64,000 bases of DNA from Lumbricus terrestris (taxonomy: Eukaryota; Annelida; Clitellata; Crassiclitellata; Lumbricidae). The translations under genes were made by a program, and so were the position numbers. The notes below the pieces were generated by a model. It worked only from the letters and a program-made list of their open reading frames with translations. It did not search any database and was not told the DNA's origin. The stretch covers positions 64,241,205 to 64,305,204 of the forward strand of contig OX457038.1 in assembly GCA_949752735.1 (NCBI GenBank). Reading direction: 5' to 3'. Below are positions 31,301-43,605 of this stretch, one piece after another (the stretch's first letter is position 1; every line of letters starts with the position of its first letter).

Positions 31301-32686
31301 CAAACATTCAGTCATTGACTTGTTGGAGAGAGCGTTAAACAAAGACTAATGTTCACTTTAGTCACTGACATAATATTTGAATCATATTGTTTCGAAATGT
31401 TGTCTTTAGAAGTTGTTAATGGCAGCTTTAAAATGTTTATAGATATTTACTCAAAATTTTTTTCAAGCATAGACGCTTGGTTATCAAATTATTTAGGAAT
31501 GTTACATTTAGGAATGTGCTGCACACATTGAAATTCTTGTTGAAATGTGATTATTAGTACGAGTTGTATAAAAGCTTCACTCATCCCAAAACTTGATATT
31601 ATCTATGATTAAGTGATATACACAAAAACAACTTCTGAGCACATTCATACAGTTCAGTCCAAATTCAGCCACATTATAGAACTTTATAAAACAACAACTT
31701 CAAAATGGCAGCATCTTATAGCACAGTACTTGCCCTGAGGCAAAAATAGTATTACAAAGACAATCATGCATGTTAGCCTAGTTTGTGAATATAGTTTGTA
31801 AAATGTTGCCAACCTGAGAAAACTTCATATAGATAAAGGCACTAATTCGGGGGGGACTTAGCAGCATACAAGCCCAGAACCTTTATTGTGGCAAAATATT
31901 TTAGACAGTTGAGCTATGTTTAAAATCTTTCAAACACAACACCACAAAATTTTTAATGCCTTTGGCCTAGTATTTCTTCTTACTATTTTCTATTTTCACA
32001 TACCTTATGACAACTTTTATAAACTCTCAAGATTTTTATTAAAGATTTTACAGATCTATTACTACAATAAATTCACAAGCTTTTCAACCAACCTTGTCGA
32101 GCTGGTGGGTCAGCTGGTCGATCCTATCCTGACCTGTACACAAACTTCCCCGCAGTACTGACTTCTTCTGTAGGATATCTGCTTCGAAATCCCTCATCTT
32201 CCGAAATTCCTCGGCTTTCATGATCGACTCCAGGTGCTTTGGAACAACCCTCCGGCTTTCTCCCTGAAACCTGTCCACCTTTGCGCTCAACCCGTGCCCT
32301 ACGTGGCTGCTAGGAAACATCTGGAGAACAGAATCACTAGTCTCCGAGCTCTGCCTCAAACTCTGCAACCCCTTTCCTGGCATTTCACCAGCTTCCGTAA
32401 CTGAGCTGCCCAAGCCGAGCGCAAAACTTGCAAGCGCGCTCTGCATCTTCGTTGCATCAGCACATTCTGGTGAGAATGTGCTGTGGTGCGCCGATGCACG
32501 ACGTCGGCTGCTCGACCATGTCGACGGTCGGGGAGACGAGGAGGGTGGAGGATGGAATAGCTTGCTTTCATTCAGATGGCCAGAGCTGTATGCATAGATG
32601 TCTTCTTTCTGGGCTTCTACGAGCCGGTCAAGAAGCTCTCGGAGGCTGCGTTTAGTCTCCAGCTTTGCACTCATGCTGTCAAACAT
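24617..32686 (-). CDS. C6orf118-like protein with TSNAXIP1_N domain
   Basis: Coding exons 32686-32093, 30958-30833, 30433-30249, 28068-28016, 26645-26464, 25803-25688 and 24773-24617 join in phase and give 470 residues with a stop at 24619-24617. The N-terminal 60 residues carry a KEDIYAYSSGHLNESKLF motif. A long mostly helical segment follows. Residues ~210-260 (FDQINRGSKTFGGLLGKIK, then YDDYLSHL) match the TSNAXIP1 N-terminal domain, in which a KTF/KTY...LL..IK core is typical. Coiled coil continues to about residue 415. The tail is acidic (DDPGSDEDDSDKWNWYIS). Length and layout resemble vertebrate C6orf118, a poorly known protein mostly reported from testis and ciliated tissue; the orthology is my inference. 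Some donors are weak (GTTGGT, GTGTTT). A second ATG four codons downstream (32674) is an alternative start. Confidence 0.75.
26714..27154. mobile_element. hAT-like MITE in an intron, 441 bp
   Basis: The ends caggagtgtcaaa and ctgacaaccctg are imperfectly inverted, with several ggcccg words near each end. The 8-bp duplication atctaaag is exact (26706-26713 and 27155-27162). It lies in the intron after the 28068-28016 exon of the C6orf118-like gene. Confidence 0.85.
27316..28002. repeat. 16-bp minisatellite, ~42 copies, intronic
   Basis: Unit ccatgtgaggaccaaa, with variants aatcaaac, gaccacgtga and catgaga. Because 16 is not a multiple of 3, all three frames of the minus strand stay open and repeat the same 16-residue peptide; these frames are not genes. 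The array ends about 14 bp from the donor of the exon at 28068-28016. Confidence 0.95.
28358..28538. repeat. (AT)n run and 142-bp perfect palindrome
   Basis: An (AT)n run at 28358-28389 is followed by two 71-bp arms (28397-28467 and 28468-28538) that are exact reverse complements with no spacer. The centre is a tatata run. It lies in an intron of the C6orf118-like gene. Confidence 0.92.
28866..28919 (-). pseudogene. Decayed duplicate of a C6orf118-like exon
   Basis: Matches part of the exon at 30433-30249, sharing ctatgttttgtc, cgagtaaatgcga and gtagtcatcat, with a 12-base deletion. On the minus strand it still reads YDDYLSHLLD but meets a stop soon after. Flanking intron words (gatcaggta...) are also duplicated, so this was a segmental duplication and not exon shuffling. 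Confidence 0.7.
29056..29089. repeat. 34-bp filler copy at the LINE 5' junction
   Basis: The segment that begins gttagctgaaaccgaaagag is found identically at 28283-28317, about 770 bp upstream. Here it sits exactly between host DNA and the truncated LINE, so it looks like filler copied at the 5' junction during insertion. Confidence 0.7.
29083..30235 (+). pseudogene. 5'-truncated LINE (CR1/L2-like) reverse transcriptase
   Basis: The open frame 29083-30156 (357 codons) encodes the C-terminal half of a reverse transcriptase: GVPQGSVLGPLLF (motif 4), FYADDTQLY (the YADD catalytic box), LNPEKTDFM, then DVLHWLPV and RCWNSLPSDIR of the C-terminal region. The endonuclease domain and start of the RT are missing. 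The first residues come from filler, so the ATG is accidental. The tail (ggcgccatataaatt then ttattattattatcg) is the family's 3' end. The frame is intact and GC-richer than its surroundings, pointing to recent insertion. It lies antisense in an intron, its tail within about 20 bp of the donor of the 30433-30249 exon. Confidence 0.88.
31085..31290 (+). mobile_element. LINE 3' tail
   Basis: Contains aataatttgcctgcttctac, gctcaagacctttctcttta and ggaggggtgctatatgaatt, followed by attcattcattg. The same blocks occur at 37140, 41400 and 63215. Intronic. Confidence 0.7.
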
Positions 32687-34893
32687 AAATTCAACTTTTA
32701 TGTACTGTTGAAATAAACTGGAGACTGCATTTAGTTCAGCATTGCAGCTGCATTTTGAAAGCTATGAGTAAACACGTGCGCATTGTGGTCTAGAATCATT
32801 TTCATGGTGATAAACTGAGCATCAGTTTTTGCATATCTTCAGGGAAGATCAACGAGTATTAGTCAGTCAGACAATGATCAGCTAATGCCACTGACGTAAG
32901 GTGATGAGAGTCTTACAGGTTGTCTAAATGTGAAATTTGTGTAGCTTCACAGAGAGAGTCCCAATAAACACAACAGAAGGTTGTTGTCTCTAGCTAGTAA
33001 GCAAGTTGTGGTTCTGTGATGTTTGTTTGAAATAATCACACCGTGCATACCCGGTACTGTTGACCTCTTGGATAATAATCATTAGACAATGAGATAGAGT
33101 GAGGCAACTTCTCAACTATCAGCTATGGTGGAAAAAAAGGAAGTGCATTCTCTGAAGCCAATGCCAATGGCCAGCCATGGGTATGAACTATGAACACATA
33201 ATTATCAACTTCCTTTACATACTAATGCAAAGTAGAAATAATAAACATTTACAATCAACTGATAATTATCGCCGTGGTTACCATCCACTCTGATTTGGTG
33301 ACGGTTCGACCATGTGCGGTTGCCCCTTGGCCCACATAAGAGTAGTCCTGTTGTGTGTCTTTTCTTGGTGCTGTTGATGAACCATTAAATAGCTTCAAAC
33401 CAATTCAGTATTAATACATCACATTCCGCTTAGCATTCAGCAGATGTCCATGATTGTGGGTGATCAACTAGATTGATTGGAGCCATGAGAACTGTTCACA
33501 ACAACACAATGCATGAAGGTGCCTTTTCATTCTTCAGATAAGAAAACCGATAATCAAAATGGCAGAATTTATTGTAATACAATGCTTCCAGCTCAGAGTT
33601 GCTGCAGTGACACGAGGCAATGGAGTCTCGAAATATTTTCCAGACCATCTATCAACCTAGCAAACATGCAGGTGATGACCACCCTATTTACTTACTTACG
33701 ACAGGCATTACGGCACTTGACGGTGCATTATTTTCTCTCGCAATACGTTCATTGAGAAAACAAGGTGTGGGGTTGTAGGCCTACCAATAAACGCTGAGGC
33801 CATTTGTCTCATTACCTCACTTTAAACAACTCATTGTGCGTTGTGCCTAACAAAATAAAATTTGCTCAAAGTGTGGACATAATTGCTGTATCGGTACCCA
33901 AGTGTCGTTTAGGGTCAGGTCAGGCGTCTGAGAGTCGGTAAGGTTCAGATCAGGCGTCGTTAGAGTCGGTTAAGGTCAGGTTTAAGCATCGTGGGTGTCG
34001 GTTAGGATCAGTTTAGGCGCCGTGAGCGTCGGATAGAGTGGGTCGTCATTAGACACTGCCCAAAGACACTGTCATAGGGCGGTCCCCGATACTGCCATTA
34101 CGCCATAGTTTGATGGCTTTGTGGCAACTATATCATAATAATTAGAGTACTTTTACCATTAACACCGGAAAAAAATCGTGAAAAAGCACTATAGGCCTAC
34201 CCATCGGCAACACACACAGCGATGTTTCAAAAACTATATTGTGCGACACATCAGGTCGCATCAATTGCTGACATATCACAGCGACGAAACTTTGTTTTAA
34301 ATATTTCCGAACACACTTAATAGCGTTCAATGATGATTTAAATTTTGTAGAGCGACTTATTTGGAGCGAATGTTTTTGATAGTTCGTTGCTACGCCGCCA
34401 TATTTATCGCAACAGATCAAAGATCCTTTATAGTCAATATTGTTTTGTAGCACTATACTTTTTAATAATAATAATAATATTTTTTCTTTAATTAAACGCC
34501 TGCAAGACGCACTGCGCTTTACATTTACAAGTTATGCAGTAATCTTAATTAAACTTAACTACCAACTGAACAGACAGCTTTGTAATTACACAGTGTAAAT
34601 ATAGCATCATCTTCGAAAAGCTATGTAGAGGTAGAACCACAGTATAGAATACTATAGATAATGTTATCTATACTGTGGTAGAACCATAGGCCAATTTATT
34701 TCATGCAATTAAATTTCTTGCAACATTCTGATCATTTTATTTTGAGACCAAAATACATTTTCATCTTATTGTATAACTTGTGGGAAATATTTATTTTTAC
34801 AAGACACAATGTATCACCACAGTGTATCACTTTTTCAGCACTTATTTAGGGCGATTCACTGGAAAAGCTTCATTGCACGAGGAGAAAACTTAC
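32687..34893. other. Intergenic DNA with a telomere-like TIR element
   Basis: No exon is recognised. At about 33886-34096 a small element has ends like tgtatcggtaccc and gtccccgatactgcc, with ~29-bp units resembling gtcggttaggatcag between them. It is the same family as 44888-45130. An imperfect palindrome lies at about 34625-34690. Confidence 0.45.
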
Positions 34894-34901
34894 CATGCTA
34901 G

Positions 34902-35353
34902 TAGGGCTGCCAACCGTCCCGGATTCGCCGGGACAGTCCCGGAATCGGCACTGTGAGTCCTGTGTCCCGGATTGTTCTCAAATTGTCCCGGAATTTGTGG
35001 TAGAGATGCACTTGACAAAATGCTGTTATTTTGCACACTAGACTCGACAAGTTATGTGATGATTTTCCGTTCTGCGCTCTGTTAGACCTGACGTTGTTGG
35101 CTGAACATCGAATGTTGGACAGCTCTGGGTTCAAGACTCGAAAACTTTACAAACCACTGGGCATTCAGTAGCATATTGTGTCCTATGTATTGTTAGCCGG
35201 TCCTACTGCTTTTTGAGAGATGACGTGCTGATTTCCACAACTTTGTGCCTATGCAAAATATGTGGGCAGTGTAAATTAGTAGCCTAAATGTCATAGGCCT
35301 ATCTGGTGACTGCGGGCGTCCCGGAATGGCAAAATCAAAAGTTGGCAGCCCTA
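34902..35353. mobile_element. hAT-like MITE, 452 bp
   Basis: The ends tagggctgccaac and gttggcagcccta are perfectly inverted. The flanks catgctag and catgttag (34894-34901 and 35354-35361) match at 7 of 8 bases. GTCCCGGA words repeat near both ends. Confidence 0.85.
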
Positions 35354-35599
35354 CATGTTAGACATATGAATTAACTCACTGAAGGTATTTTAGGCACAGG
35401 CTACACTTTTATGTATGTATAATGTACGTTTATCTTTAAAAAAACAAAGCACTCAAGGTGCATATTATAGTAACAATTGACAGTATAGATGCCTATGTTT
35501 GAGATTGCCAGCACCTGTTTCTATTTCATATTCTTAGGAAGTTAGGATTAAGTTTGTCATCTTATCGAGGATAAAAAGACTAAGCAATTTGATGAAAGT

Positions 35600-35935
35600 A
35601 ATTCATTCATTCATTCTATAGCGTCTCTTCAAGGGACTACTAACTCTAGCATTGCAAAAAGTGCAGTTGAGTTGAGCAACAGAAATGCTTCTGTACACGT
35701 TCTAGGAAGCAGGTGCTTCTCCTGGGGACCATTCCAGACCACTGGGCCAACCACGAAAAAGGCTCGATTCTGCGTAATTGAAGATCATGCAAATGAAACC
35801 AAGAGCACCCCCTCTGTGTAGAGCGGAGGGAAGGTATTCTTGGATACTTGAAGTGCAATAAAGCTCTAACTAGTAGTCCAGGCAGAAACGCAAATGACAT
35901 TACAAAACCAGGGCAGCAATTGTATAACAATGGGC
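35600..35935 (-). mobile_element. LINE 3' UTR fragment
   Basis: Starts with an attcattcattc simple repeat and gcgtctcttcaaggg (the tail read in reverse). It continues through tggggaccattccag and gaaaaaggctcgattctg, words seen in LINE 3' regions elsewhere in the window. Confidence 0.5.
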
Positions 35936-38302
35936 TGCCATGTACATTGTCTCCAGCATTTATTTGTCAGATACAAATTAATATAAAAAAATAAGTGAAA
36001 ACACTTTTATTTAGAACGACTAACAAAATTAGTAAAACCTCATACAAATTTGGGGCAAATCTGAAATATTTTAATAAAAACATAATTTAGCTTCCGTTTC
36101 TATTTAACTACTTCACACAAAAGGAAGAAAGGTGCAATTAAGGTTCTTATATAGAATAATACGAAATCCTCTACAATATGTTGGAATAGCAACAAACAAT
36201 ACTATAATCTACTATTCGATATCAATTACAAATTTAACAATACTGCATCATTAGTAAACAACAAATATTAGAAATACATGTCAGCAATAACAATGAAAAC
36301 ATTTCTTGTTTAACAGAAACAGAAATTAATTTTAAACAATTTATTTATTTATTAATACAAAATTTGTACTTTATACCTCGACTGTTATAACATATCTTAA
36401 AAACATCATCATATCAGAAACATTCCAATTTGTAGTTCCATGAATTATCTTAAGAACATTGCGCTCATTTTCTGACTAATGTACCACATGAATTGGAATA
36501 GGTTTATTAGCTGTTTAAAGAATATACAATATGATACAAACTTAATTACTAACTTGAATAGCGCATCAAAAGCAGATAAATTTTATTATCTATGCACAGA
36601 TTCTTTGTGTTGCATTTGTTTCCATAAAGAAGAAGAAAATAATATGTGCAGGTCTCTACAAAATAATGGATGTTATGCCAAGGTACGTGCCACATAAGAG
36701 TTGGAAATTCAAAAATTAACAAAACAAGACTATATCAGTTTAATATTAAGCTTTTTTTATAAAACCTTCACAAATTCATCACACGAGTCTTTAGAAGAGG
36801 TCTGCTTAATCAAGTGCACACCAGTTAACTTTATCAGAAGCTTATTGTCAAAAATAGCAGCCAGCTTTCAAGAGAAGCTTTATCCTGACACGGCACATAT
36901 ATGAGGTTCAAAGTCAAATCTAAAACTGTTGACTTTTATTATAACTCCTCTATTTAGAAATTAGCTACTAAAAAAATGATAGGCCTATACCTTCGTATAA
37001 AGTTTAAGAGAGATAAGCAATTATAAACAATATTTGCTTCGAATACAGAAGACATTTCTATATGGCCATTCAAAGTTATGCCTGAGCAGTGTAGTTAAAC
37101 AATTATACATGATTAATGTTGGCCCCCCATTGAGCTTAATACCTTGGAATAATTTGCCTGCTTTCTACCAGTTGCTCAAGACCTTTCTCTCTAGCAGTAG
37201 GCCTCTTGAAGGGGCACAATATATATATATTTCTGGAATGAATAAATACAAGCGACACGTTTCTACGATGCTTAAGTAATCAATTCAATGTAAAAAGAGC
37301 AGACACATGGTCGCTAGAGAAAAATATGCACCTTTACATTTAATAAGTGTCTGGATACACAAGCTGTAACATAAACATTATTAAAACTATAAGTATTACC
37401 GATTTCTCAGTTACATGTACTTGGTTGTATACTTGTACACAGATAATAATTCATCAAGGAACACAATGAAAGCCATCATAAACAAGTATCGTTACAACAT
37501 AGACACTATGGCATAGCAACAAAAACAAGCCAAATCAAACGTATCATAATTAAAGCCAGAAGTTAACGGAGTTGCAAAAATAGCTTTCAGTTTATGCTTG
37601 CGGTAAATCTGGTAGATTTTATAACTGCTGACACAAACAAAAGTGCTCATGATGCAGAGGAAGAAAGCGAACTTCAGTTGTGAGCAATAAACATTCAAGA
37701 ATTCACACAGTGACTCGTTCTAGCTACCTTCATAAATTGATAATGAATAATTACCAAGAATCTATAAGCTATCTGCACTTCAGTAGTGCTACTTTCAGTA
37801 ATACACTACAAACCAAAATGCAATCTCAAAAGAACAATCGCAGTATGGAAAACTTGATCTCACAAGAATAGCAAGCAGACACCAGGAACTACTTGAAGAT
37901 CAAAATTCCTTTGCGAATTGCAGGCGACAATTATCGTGTCACGCTTAGCAATTGATTATTTCCAGCTACCACGAGCATCAACAACTTCCATTTTTCTAAA
38001 TCTAATTTTCTCATTTCAGCAGCAAATACTGTTCAAACAGAGCCTACTACCACAGCCAAACACAGTCTGCATTTAACAGCATCTGCACATAACAATATAC
38101 ATGTGAGTAGCAGAGTAGGGAAGTATAAAATCAATCACCTTGGTAACTGTGCAGTGTGCAGGTCACTCTCTGCTACAGCACACTATAGAAGCCTCTTCAA
38201 ATGAACACGGTCACCGTTCCAACTGCTTATTCTAAGTTAACTTTCCATACATCTTCAAAAATATAAGAAATTCTATTATTCCATTTATCACGTGTTCAAG
38301 TT

Positions 38303-39134
38303 AGGGCCCCCAGAAATTTGCGTCAAAAAAGTGAAAAAATTGCGCACCAAAAACGATAAATTTGCGCGAATTTTTCGCAAGTCCAAAAATCAAAATTTTC
38401 GTTATTTTTTTCATTGAATCAGTGCACCAAAGTATCTAACAGTGTTTTTTTCACTTAGTGTAAAGCTTTGGCGTTTTAGAAATTAGACAATCAAGCCAAA
38501 AATGCAGTAATAAAGTTCCTATAACCATAAGATCAATGTATTCAGACGATCCAAATAATTTTATTTTTGCAAAATTTTCGCCCACCGAAATCTACGCTCA
38601 TTACAAATGTAACTTTAAAATAGTATTATATATGCTTATATTATAATGAATCACAAAGTTACACAACGTGCTGGGTACTAGCCTTCCGTCTTTGTGTGCA
38701 CGCCTGACGCCTAGAGATTAAATGCGTTCGTTCTGTCACAAGCCGAGACAGCAAGCGACGGTGCTGTGTCACCGTTTTGAGAAACTTCGTCCAACGCATT
38801 TTATTGTGTGGCCGTGAAGTTCTGGAATTTTTTGTACTATAAATTTGTGCATTACTACCAAAAATAACGATCTTCAACTAAAAATTCATCTATAATTTCA
38901 TCCTTTTCGGCGGCCGCCGTTTTGATTATAGCGCACCGGTCGTCGTTGCTATCTTGAGCTGTCATGGGCCGCGGTGATTTTAAGTCAATCAAAGCCCAAT
39001 TTAGATAAATTAGCAAGATTTTGTCAAAATTTGCGCTAAAATCGCGCGGATTGCCAATTTTTGCGCTGTTGCGCTAAACATGGAAATTTGCGCAAAATTT
39101 GCGCTGCGCAAGATCGCGATTTTCTGGGGGCCCT
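38303..39134. mobile_element. hAT-like element, 832 bp
   Basis: The ends agggcccccagaaa and tttctgggggccct are inverted, and gcgcaaatttgcg-type words repeat near both ends. The flanks ttcaagtt and atcaagtt match at 7 of 8. No transposase. Confidence 0.78.
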
Positions 39135-40374
39135 ATCAAGTTAACAAAGCACTCACAATAATTTTTAAACTGGAAACTCATTCTAATTTACTAAACCATA
39201 CAAAACAAAAAATATCAAACAAATTTTCTCATTGTTAGAAAATAATAACAAAAGATCTGGAATAAAATTCATAACAATGAATGGAATGCAACATAACAGT
39301 TTTGTACCACTTAGAAATGAAAAGTGTGAGAATGTTGCGAAACAAGAACACGAAGAATTTGTTTAGATCAAATAGCAGCTACCTAAAACCGAGATGAGGA
39401 TTTAAATGACCGCCATGATAACTGGAAACACAAGTTGTGCTACCCCCATCACCAAAAACATGGATATGCACAGCAACATTTCACAATGTGTCCAACTTAA
39501 CAAACTGACACCAACAAATGATATCTTCACCACAGATTCAATTTTTTATCGTGTCATGATTCTAAATCTTCCTCGGCGTTCCCACTGCTCACCCAAACCA
39601 CTTTAACAAGTGGCAATTTGCGAATTCTGAATAAGCATGCATAAAAAGCTACTCCTCTTAGACTGAAGGAAATTGGCAATGCTATCAGAGAATAGAAAAT
39701 CGCCTACTTACCAACACATATGCAAACTGCTGCTGAACTTGAATAAAATTCACAGCACAGAAAAGCCAACGTGACACAAAATCTATCTCCGTTTAAAATG
39801 CTAACAACGACAAATATTTACAGTAATGGCTATCGACCTCTCGTAACGTAACCCTAATATATATATATAATTATTTTTATCTATACACCAGTAAACACGC
39901 AAGAAATATGTTTTCTTTATCAAGCTACATGACAGACATGCAAAGGCTAAGCACACTCGAACAAGACGCAAAGGCAGGCAGACTAACATAAGCTCAAGCC
40001 ACTGATATATGATGGCACGTTACAGCAGGTTTGACAGCTTCGTTTATAATAGCGCCACCTAAAAACAAAACAAAAACCTAATATCAAAGAAACTATAACT
40101 CTTAAAAAATACTTTTAAGAATATAAAAAATTAAAATAAGCATGTTATCACAATGAAAGGCATGAACTACATGCAATATGTCAGTTCTTATGACATTTGC
40201 ATTAGGTAAAGTAAGAAGAAATCCTATGTCCCAGATGGAAGGTAATCTGTCCTGCTCTATGGTTCTCAAGCTACCAGTATTAAAATGAAGCCCAACATTT
40301 ATGGACAGTTTACTTCCAGGCTTACACAATACTCAAAAATAATACATGATAAATAAAGTAAGTCATGATGATCA

Positions 40375-40620
40375 TGCATGATCAAATCTGTACCATATTC
40401 AAAACCACAGCATAATGAAATCTATGCCATAATCAAAACCATAGCCAAATCAAATCTGTGCCATAATCAAAAAATAGCGCCTGTTATGAAACCTATACCA
40501 TAATCAAAACCCTATAGCCAAATCAAATCTGTGCAATAATAAAAAATAGCACTTTTGATCAAACTTATACCATAATCAAACCATAGCAAAATCAAATCTG
40601 TGCCATAATCAAAACTGATT
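40375..40620. repeat. Degenerate ~35-bp / ~110-bp tandem array
   Basis: Repeats of caaatctgtgccataatc and atagccaaatcaaat words in the region following the SH3BGRL stop codon; probably within its 3' UTR. Confidence 0.7.
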
Positions 40621-40761
40621 TCTGGCCAAGTCCAAGTCAAATAAGCAATGGCTTACACTGATTCATGTAACTGAAAATTATGCCACATCTGTGTGATCAA
40701 CTACAACTTAGATCTCTAATAGAAAAACTTACATAACAGCAAAGGGTCTTCAGGTTATTGT

Positions 40762-43067
40762 TTAGACAATTTTCAGAAATGAATTCAACTCGTTGATTTC
40801 ATTGGCTTCATGGAAACCCTCGTAGTCCTAAGAAAATCAAAAACAAGTGAGTGGTGAACGTAAAAAAATCAACACAGGTGGTAACACACTTATTTACATG
40901 TTGATTGTGAATGGAAATTCCTCAAAAGCACGACTGTAAATTATATAACACTCTTGTCTAAACGTCGCTAAGAAATTTCATAGAAATTTAAATAATAATT
41001 TACAGGTTTCTTCACAAATAAGCACAGAAACTACTCGAAAGCATCAAGACAGGGATTAAAAGCCAAAGTGAAAACTTTTCAAGATGCCTGGGTTATACAA
41101 CCGATAGAAAACTTTTCGCAATACAATCAGGCAGACAAATTCCAGGCTCCTAGACAGAGCAGCCACAACGGGTCCCTAGACTATCTTAAAAGGCTTTGTT
41201 ATAAACAATTTTTTTAAACAAATTGAAATAATAAAAAGTGCAGGTATGACCATAATGTACCATTATGATCTAATTCAGCTGTTAATTTGAAGTTCATACT
41301 GACAGCAGTCAAGTGTCAGTATTAACCCTCTACCTCTTTCGGGACGCCTGAATGCAATAAAACAACTTCGTAGATACTTGTTCATAGGGGTCTCAGATGG
41401 GTTCAAGTGCAGTCGATTAGAGCGCCTCTGAGTAGCTTCTTGAAGGGGCACTATATAATGCTCCGAATGAATGAATGAATGAATGAATCCATGCTTCTAC
41501 AGCATCCAAAGTCCTGCAAATTATCCAAACCGTTTAGATAACATTAGAAGGTAGAAAATGGGTAGAAGCATGGATGTCAACAGCATATTGCTGACCCGAA
41601 ACCGCATGCACCCATCAGAAGTCTGGCAAGACTTGCGACTTATGGCACCAGGGACTGAGCCCTTGGGCAGACCATATTGTGCAGGCATACATGAGAACAT
41701 AGTAGAGTCATGGACCACACATAGGGAATGCTCATGAAGAATATTATATAATTTTGCAATAATACACTTGCAGGTAAACTTAACAAATCCTATGAGCACT
41801 GTTAGTTATACATACACCACAATAGTCTCCTTCAGAAAAGATCTGAGGTGGCATCGGAACCTTATCGTTGCCCGATGGTTTACTGTGCTGCTGCATAAAC
41901 TTTTTGTCTTCCTCGTGGGTTGGATCGGAAATGTCGATCGCCTCAAAGGAGATCTTCTTACCTTCCAGGATCGAGATCACAAAATCCTGTTTTCTTTTGA
42001 TCTATTTCCACAAAAAAGACACTTGAAATAAAGTTGAATAATATCGTTCGTTGGTAATCCTGAAGACTATGTGCCTGTCCATGTAAACAGTATGTCTGCC
42101 CAACAAATCGCTAAAATAGAGTGCTGCGGCCTTAGTTTTGAATTTTATGTTTACTCGTGTGTGCTGCATATTTCCCCACATTCATAATTTTATTAACCCG
42201 ACCATTTTATATAGATCTCGCGTTGATTACTTACTTATTGAGCGCATTGTTATTATGAGATGCGACTGATAGGCTGCAGCGCTCTATTTTAGCTAAGTCG
42301 TTGGCAACATATTGTTTTGGGTAATCTCTCGTTTTAGCGGAATCAATTATTCGTCAATGCATGTGATTTAGCCTTGATGGCATACAAGCCAGATCAACTA
42401 AAAGAATTCTTGCCAAATAGAAGTCGGATTGATGAAAATAATTTGTAATTCAATAGAAGTGAAATTTATGAAAGCATTAATGTTGAAATTGGAGTTGGAT
42501 TGATGAAAAATAATTGTTATTGAAATAGAAGTTGGACTTATTAAAAGCAGTTATTGTTGAAATAGAAGCGGGATTTATCAAATGATTTCTTGCGTAAATG
42601 GATGCCCCATTGATGAGAATGATTCATGCCAAAGAAGAAGCCGGATTGAGGAAAAATAATGCTGCGCCTGTCCAAAATTTAGTATAATTTATTCCGCTAA
42701 AACGATAGATTACCTTGTTTTGTACACAGGCACGCAGTCTTCTGGATTACCCGCTCGTTTTATGCTATTTCCTGGACCGCGGTTAATCGGCCTTTACCAC
42801 ACACACAAACATGCGAAGAACTTTCTTGAACGAACGTAGCCTGTAAGGCTTCTCGGTTCTGCAGCAAACTACCTTTAAATAGCACAATCATATCGAAAAG
42901 CGTTCCGCACCATTTACCAAGCGTTCCATTAATACACAATCTAGCATTCTTAAACCGGGAAGCCGATTAATAGGATGTAAAATGTCCCAATATACCACAC
43001 ACCTGCGTACATGTTTCCCTACCTCTTTATTACCAGACACTGACGAGAAGTACACCTTTACGACCAT
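40762..43067 (-). CDS. SH3BGRL2: SH3BGRL family protein (thioredoxin-like fold)
   Basis: Exons 43067-43023, 42001-41816 and 40827-40762 join in phase 0 throughout and give 98 residues. The N-terminus MVVKVYFSSVSG is the first strand and loop of the fold. KRKQDFVISILEGKKISFEAID follows in the usual place. The signature PMPPQIF (residues ~66-72) corresponds to the family's PLPPQIF SH3/EVH1-binding motif. GDYEGFHEANE is the C-terminal helix. The protein is glutaredoxin-like but has no CxxC active site, as is normal for SH3BGRL proteins, so it is probably a non-catalytic adaptor in the cytosol. Length fits SH3BGRL/2/3 (about 93-114 residues). I use the symbol SH3BGRL2 because of the LCA5 neighbour; the exact paralogue cannot be set from sequence alone. 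It is transcribed head to head with LCA5. Confidence 0.9.
41325..41492 (+). mobile_element. LINE 3' tail in SH3BGRL intron 2
   Basis: Contains gagcgcctctgagtagcttc, gaaggggcactatataat and then (gaat)n, the 3' end of the dispersed LINE family. Confidence 0.75.
42405..42660. repeat. Degenerate ~36-bp array in SH3BGRL intron 1
   Basis: Six to seven diverged units built from tagaagtcggattgatgaaa and attcttgccaaa words. They are clearly related to the much purer 35-bp array at 46880-47420. Confidence 0.75.
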
Positions 43068-43597
43068 CTTCGGTACAGTACAACGGATAGACTCAATAGA
43101 AATGGCTGTTCTGTTTTAAAAAATACGCAACTGGATTTGGAAGTCACAACCCCGAATTTTGACACACCCCTCCAGGATGTAATTTAACGAAAACTGACAT
43201 ATCGTCAAAAATAAACAGGAAGTAATCAACTCGAGAGGACAAGAAAATAAGTAAGCACGTGCTTAAGATATTTCACATACCCACTGTTAGGAAAATATTA
43301 CCTGCAGATTTTGTACATGGTTCGACATTATGTTATACGAAAATCAGAGGCACAAAGAATAATATTTCTTAAATGCAGCGTATCGCATAGACATCTAATC
43401 GTAGACATCACGCACGTGATTATGGAGTTTAATGAGTCTAATGCGCATTACAAGTTTATGACAAGCGTAAATGACCCACGCTTAACTGTAGGCTACAAAT
43501 AAAAGCCAATAGCGGCTGTTGAACAGCCTAGGCCTGCTCATTGTTCCAACTGTGTTACTGTTCAATTATAGACCCCAATAACAGCTGTACTATTGTC
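43068..43597. other. SH3BGRL upstream DNA
   Basis: No exon is recognised. The SH3BGRL leader and promoter should lie here. No core motif is convincing. Confidence 0.4.
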
Positions 43598-43605
43598 GTT
43601 ACAGC

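Larger units (their letters stand above)
35940..40761. other. AT-rich DNA downstream of SH3BGRL
   Basis: No exon is recognised; part is probably the SH3BGRL 3' UTR. It contains a LINE tail (about 37125-37245, plus strand), the hAT-like element 38303-39134 and a tandem array at 40375-40620. Many short frames are present but none has a known motif. Confidence 0.45.

Noticed and set aside
42300..42320. RFX X-box for the cilia gene LCA5 (GTTGGCAAC)
   Set aside because: Only one half-site is present and it lies in SH3BGRL intron 1.
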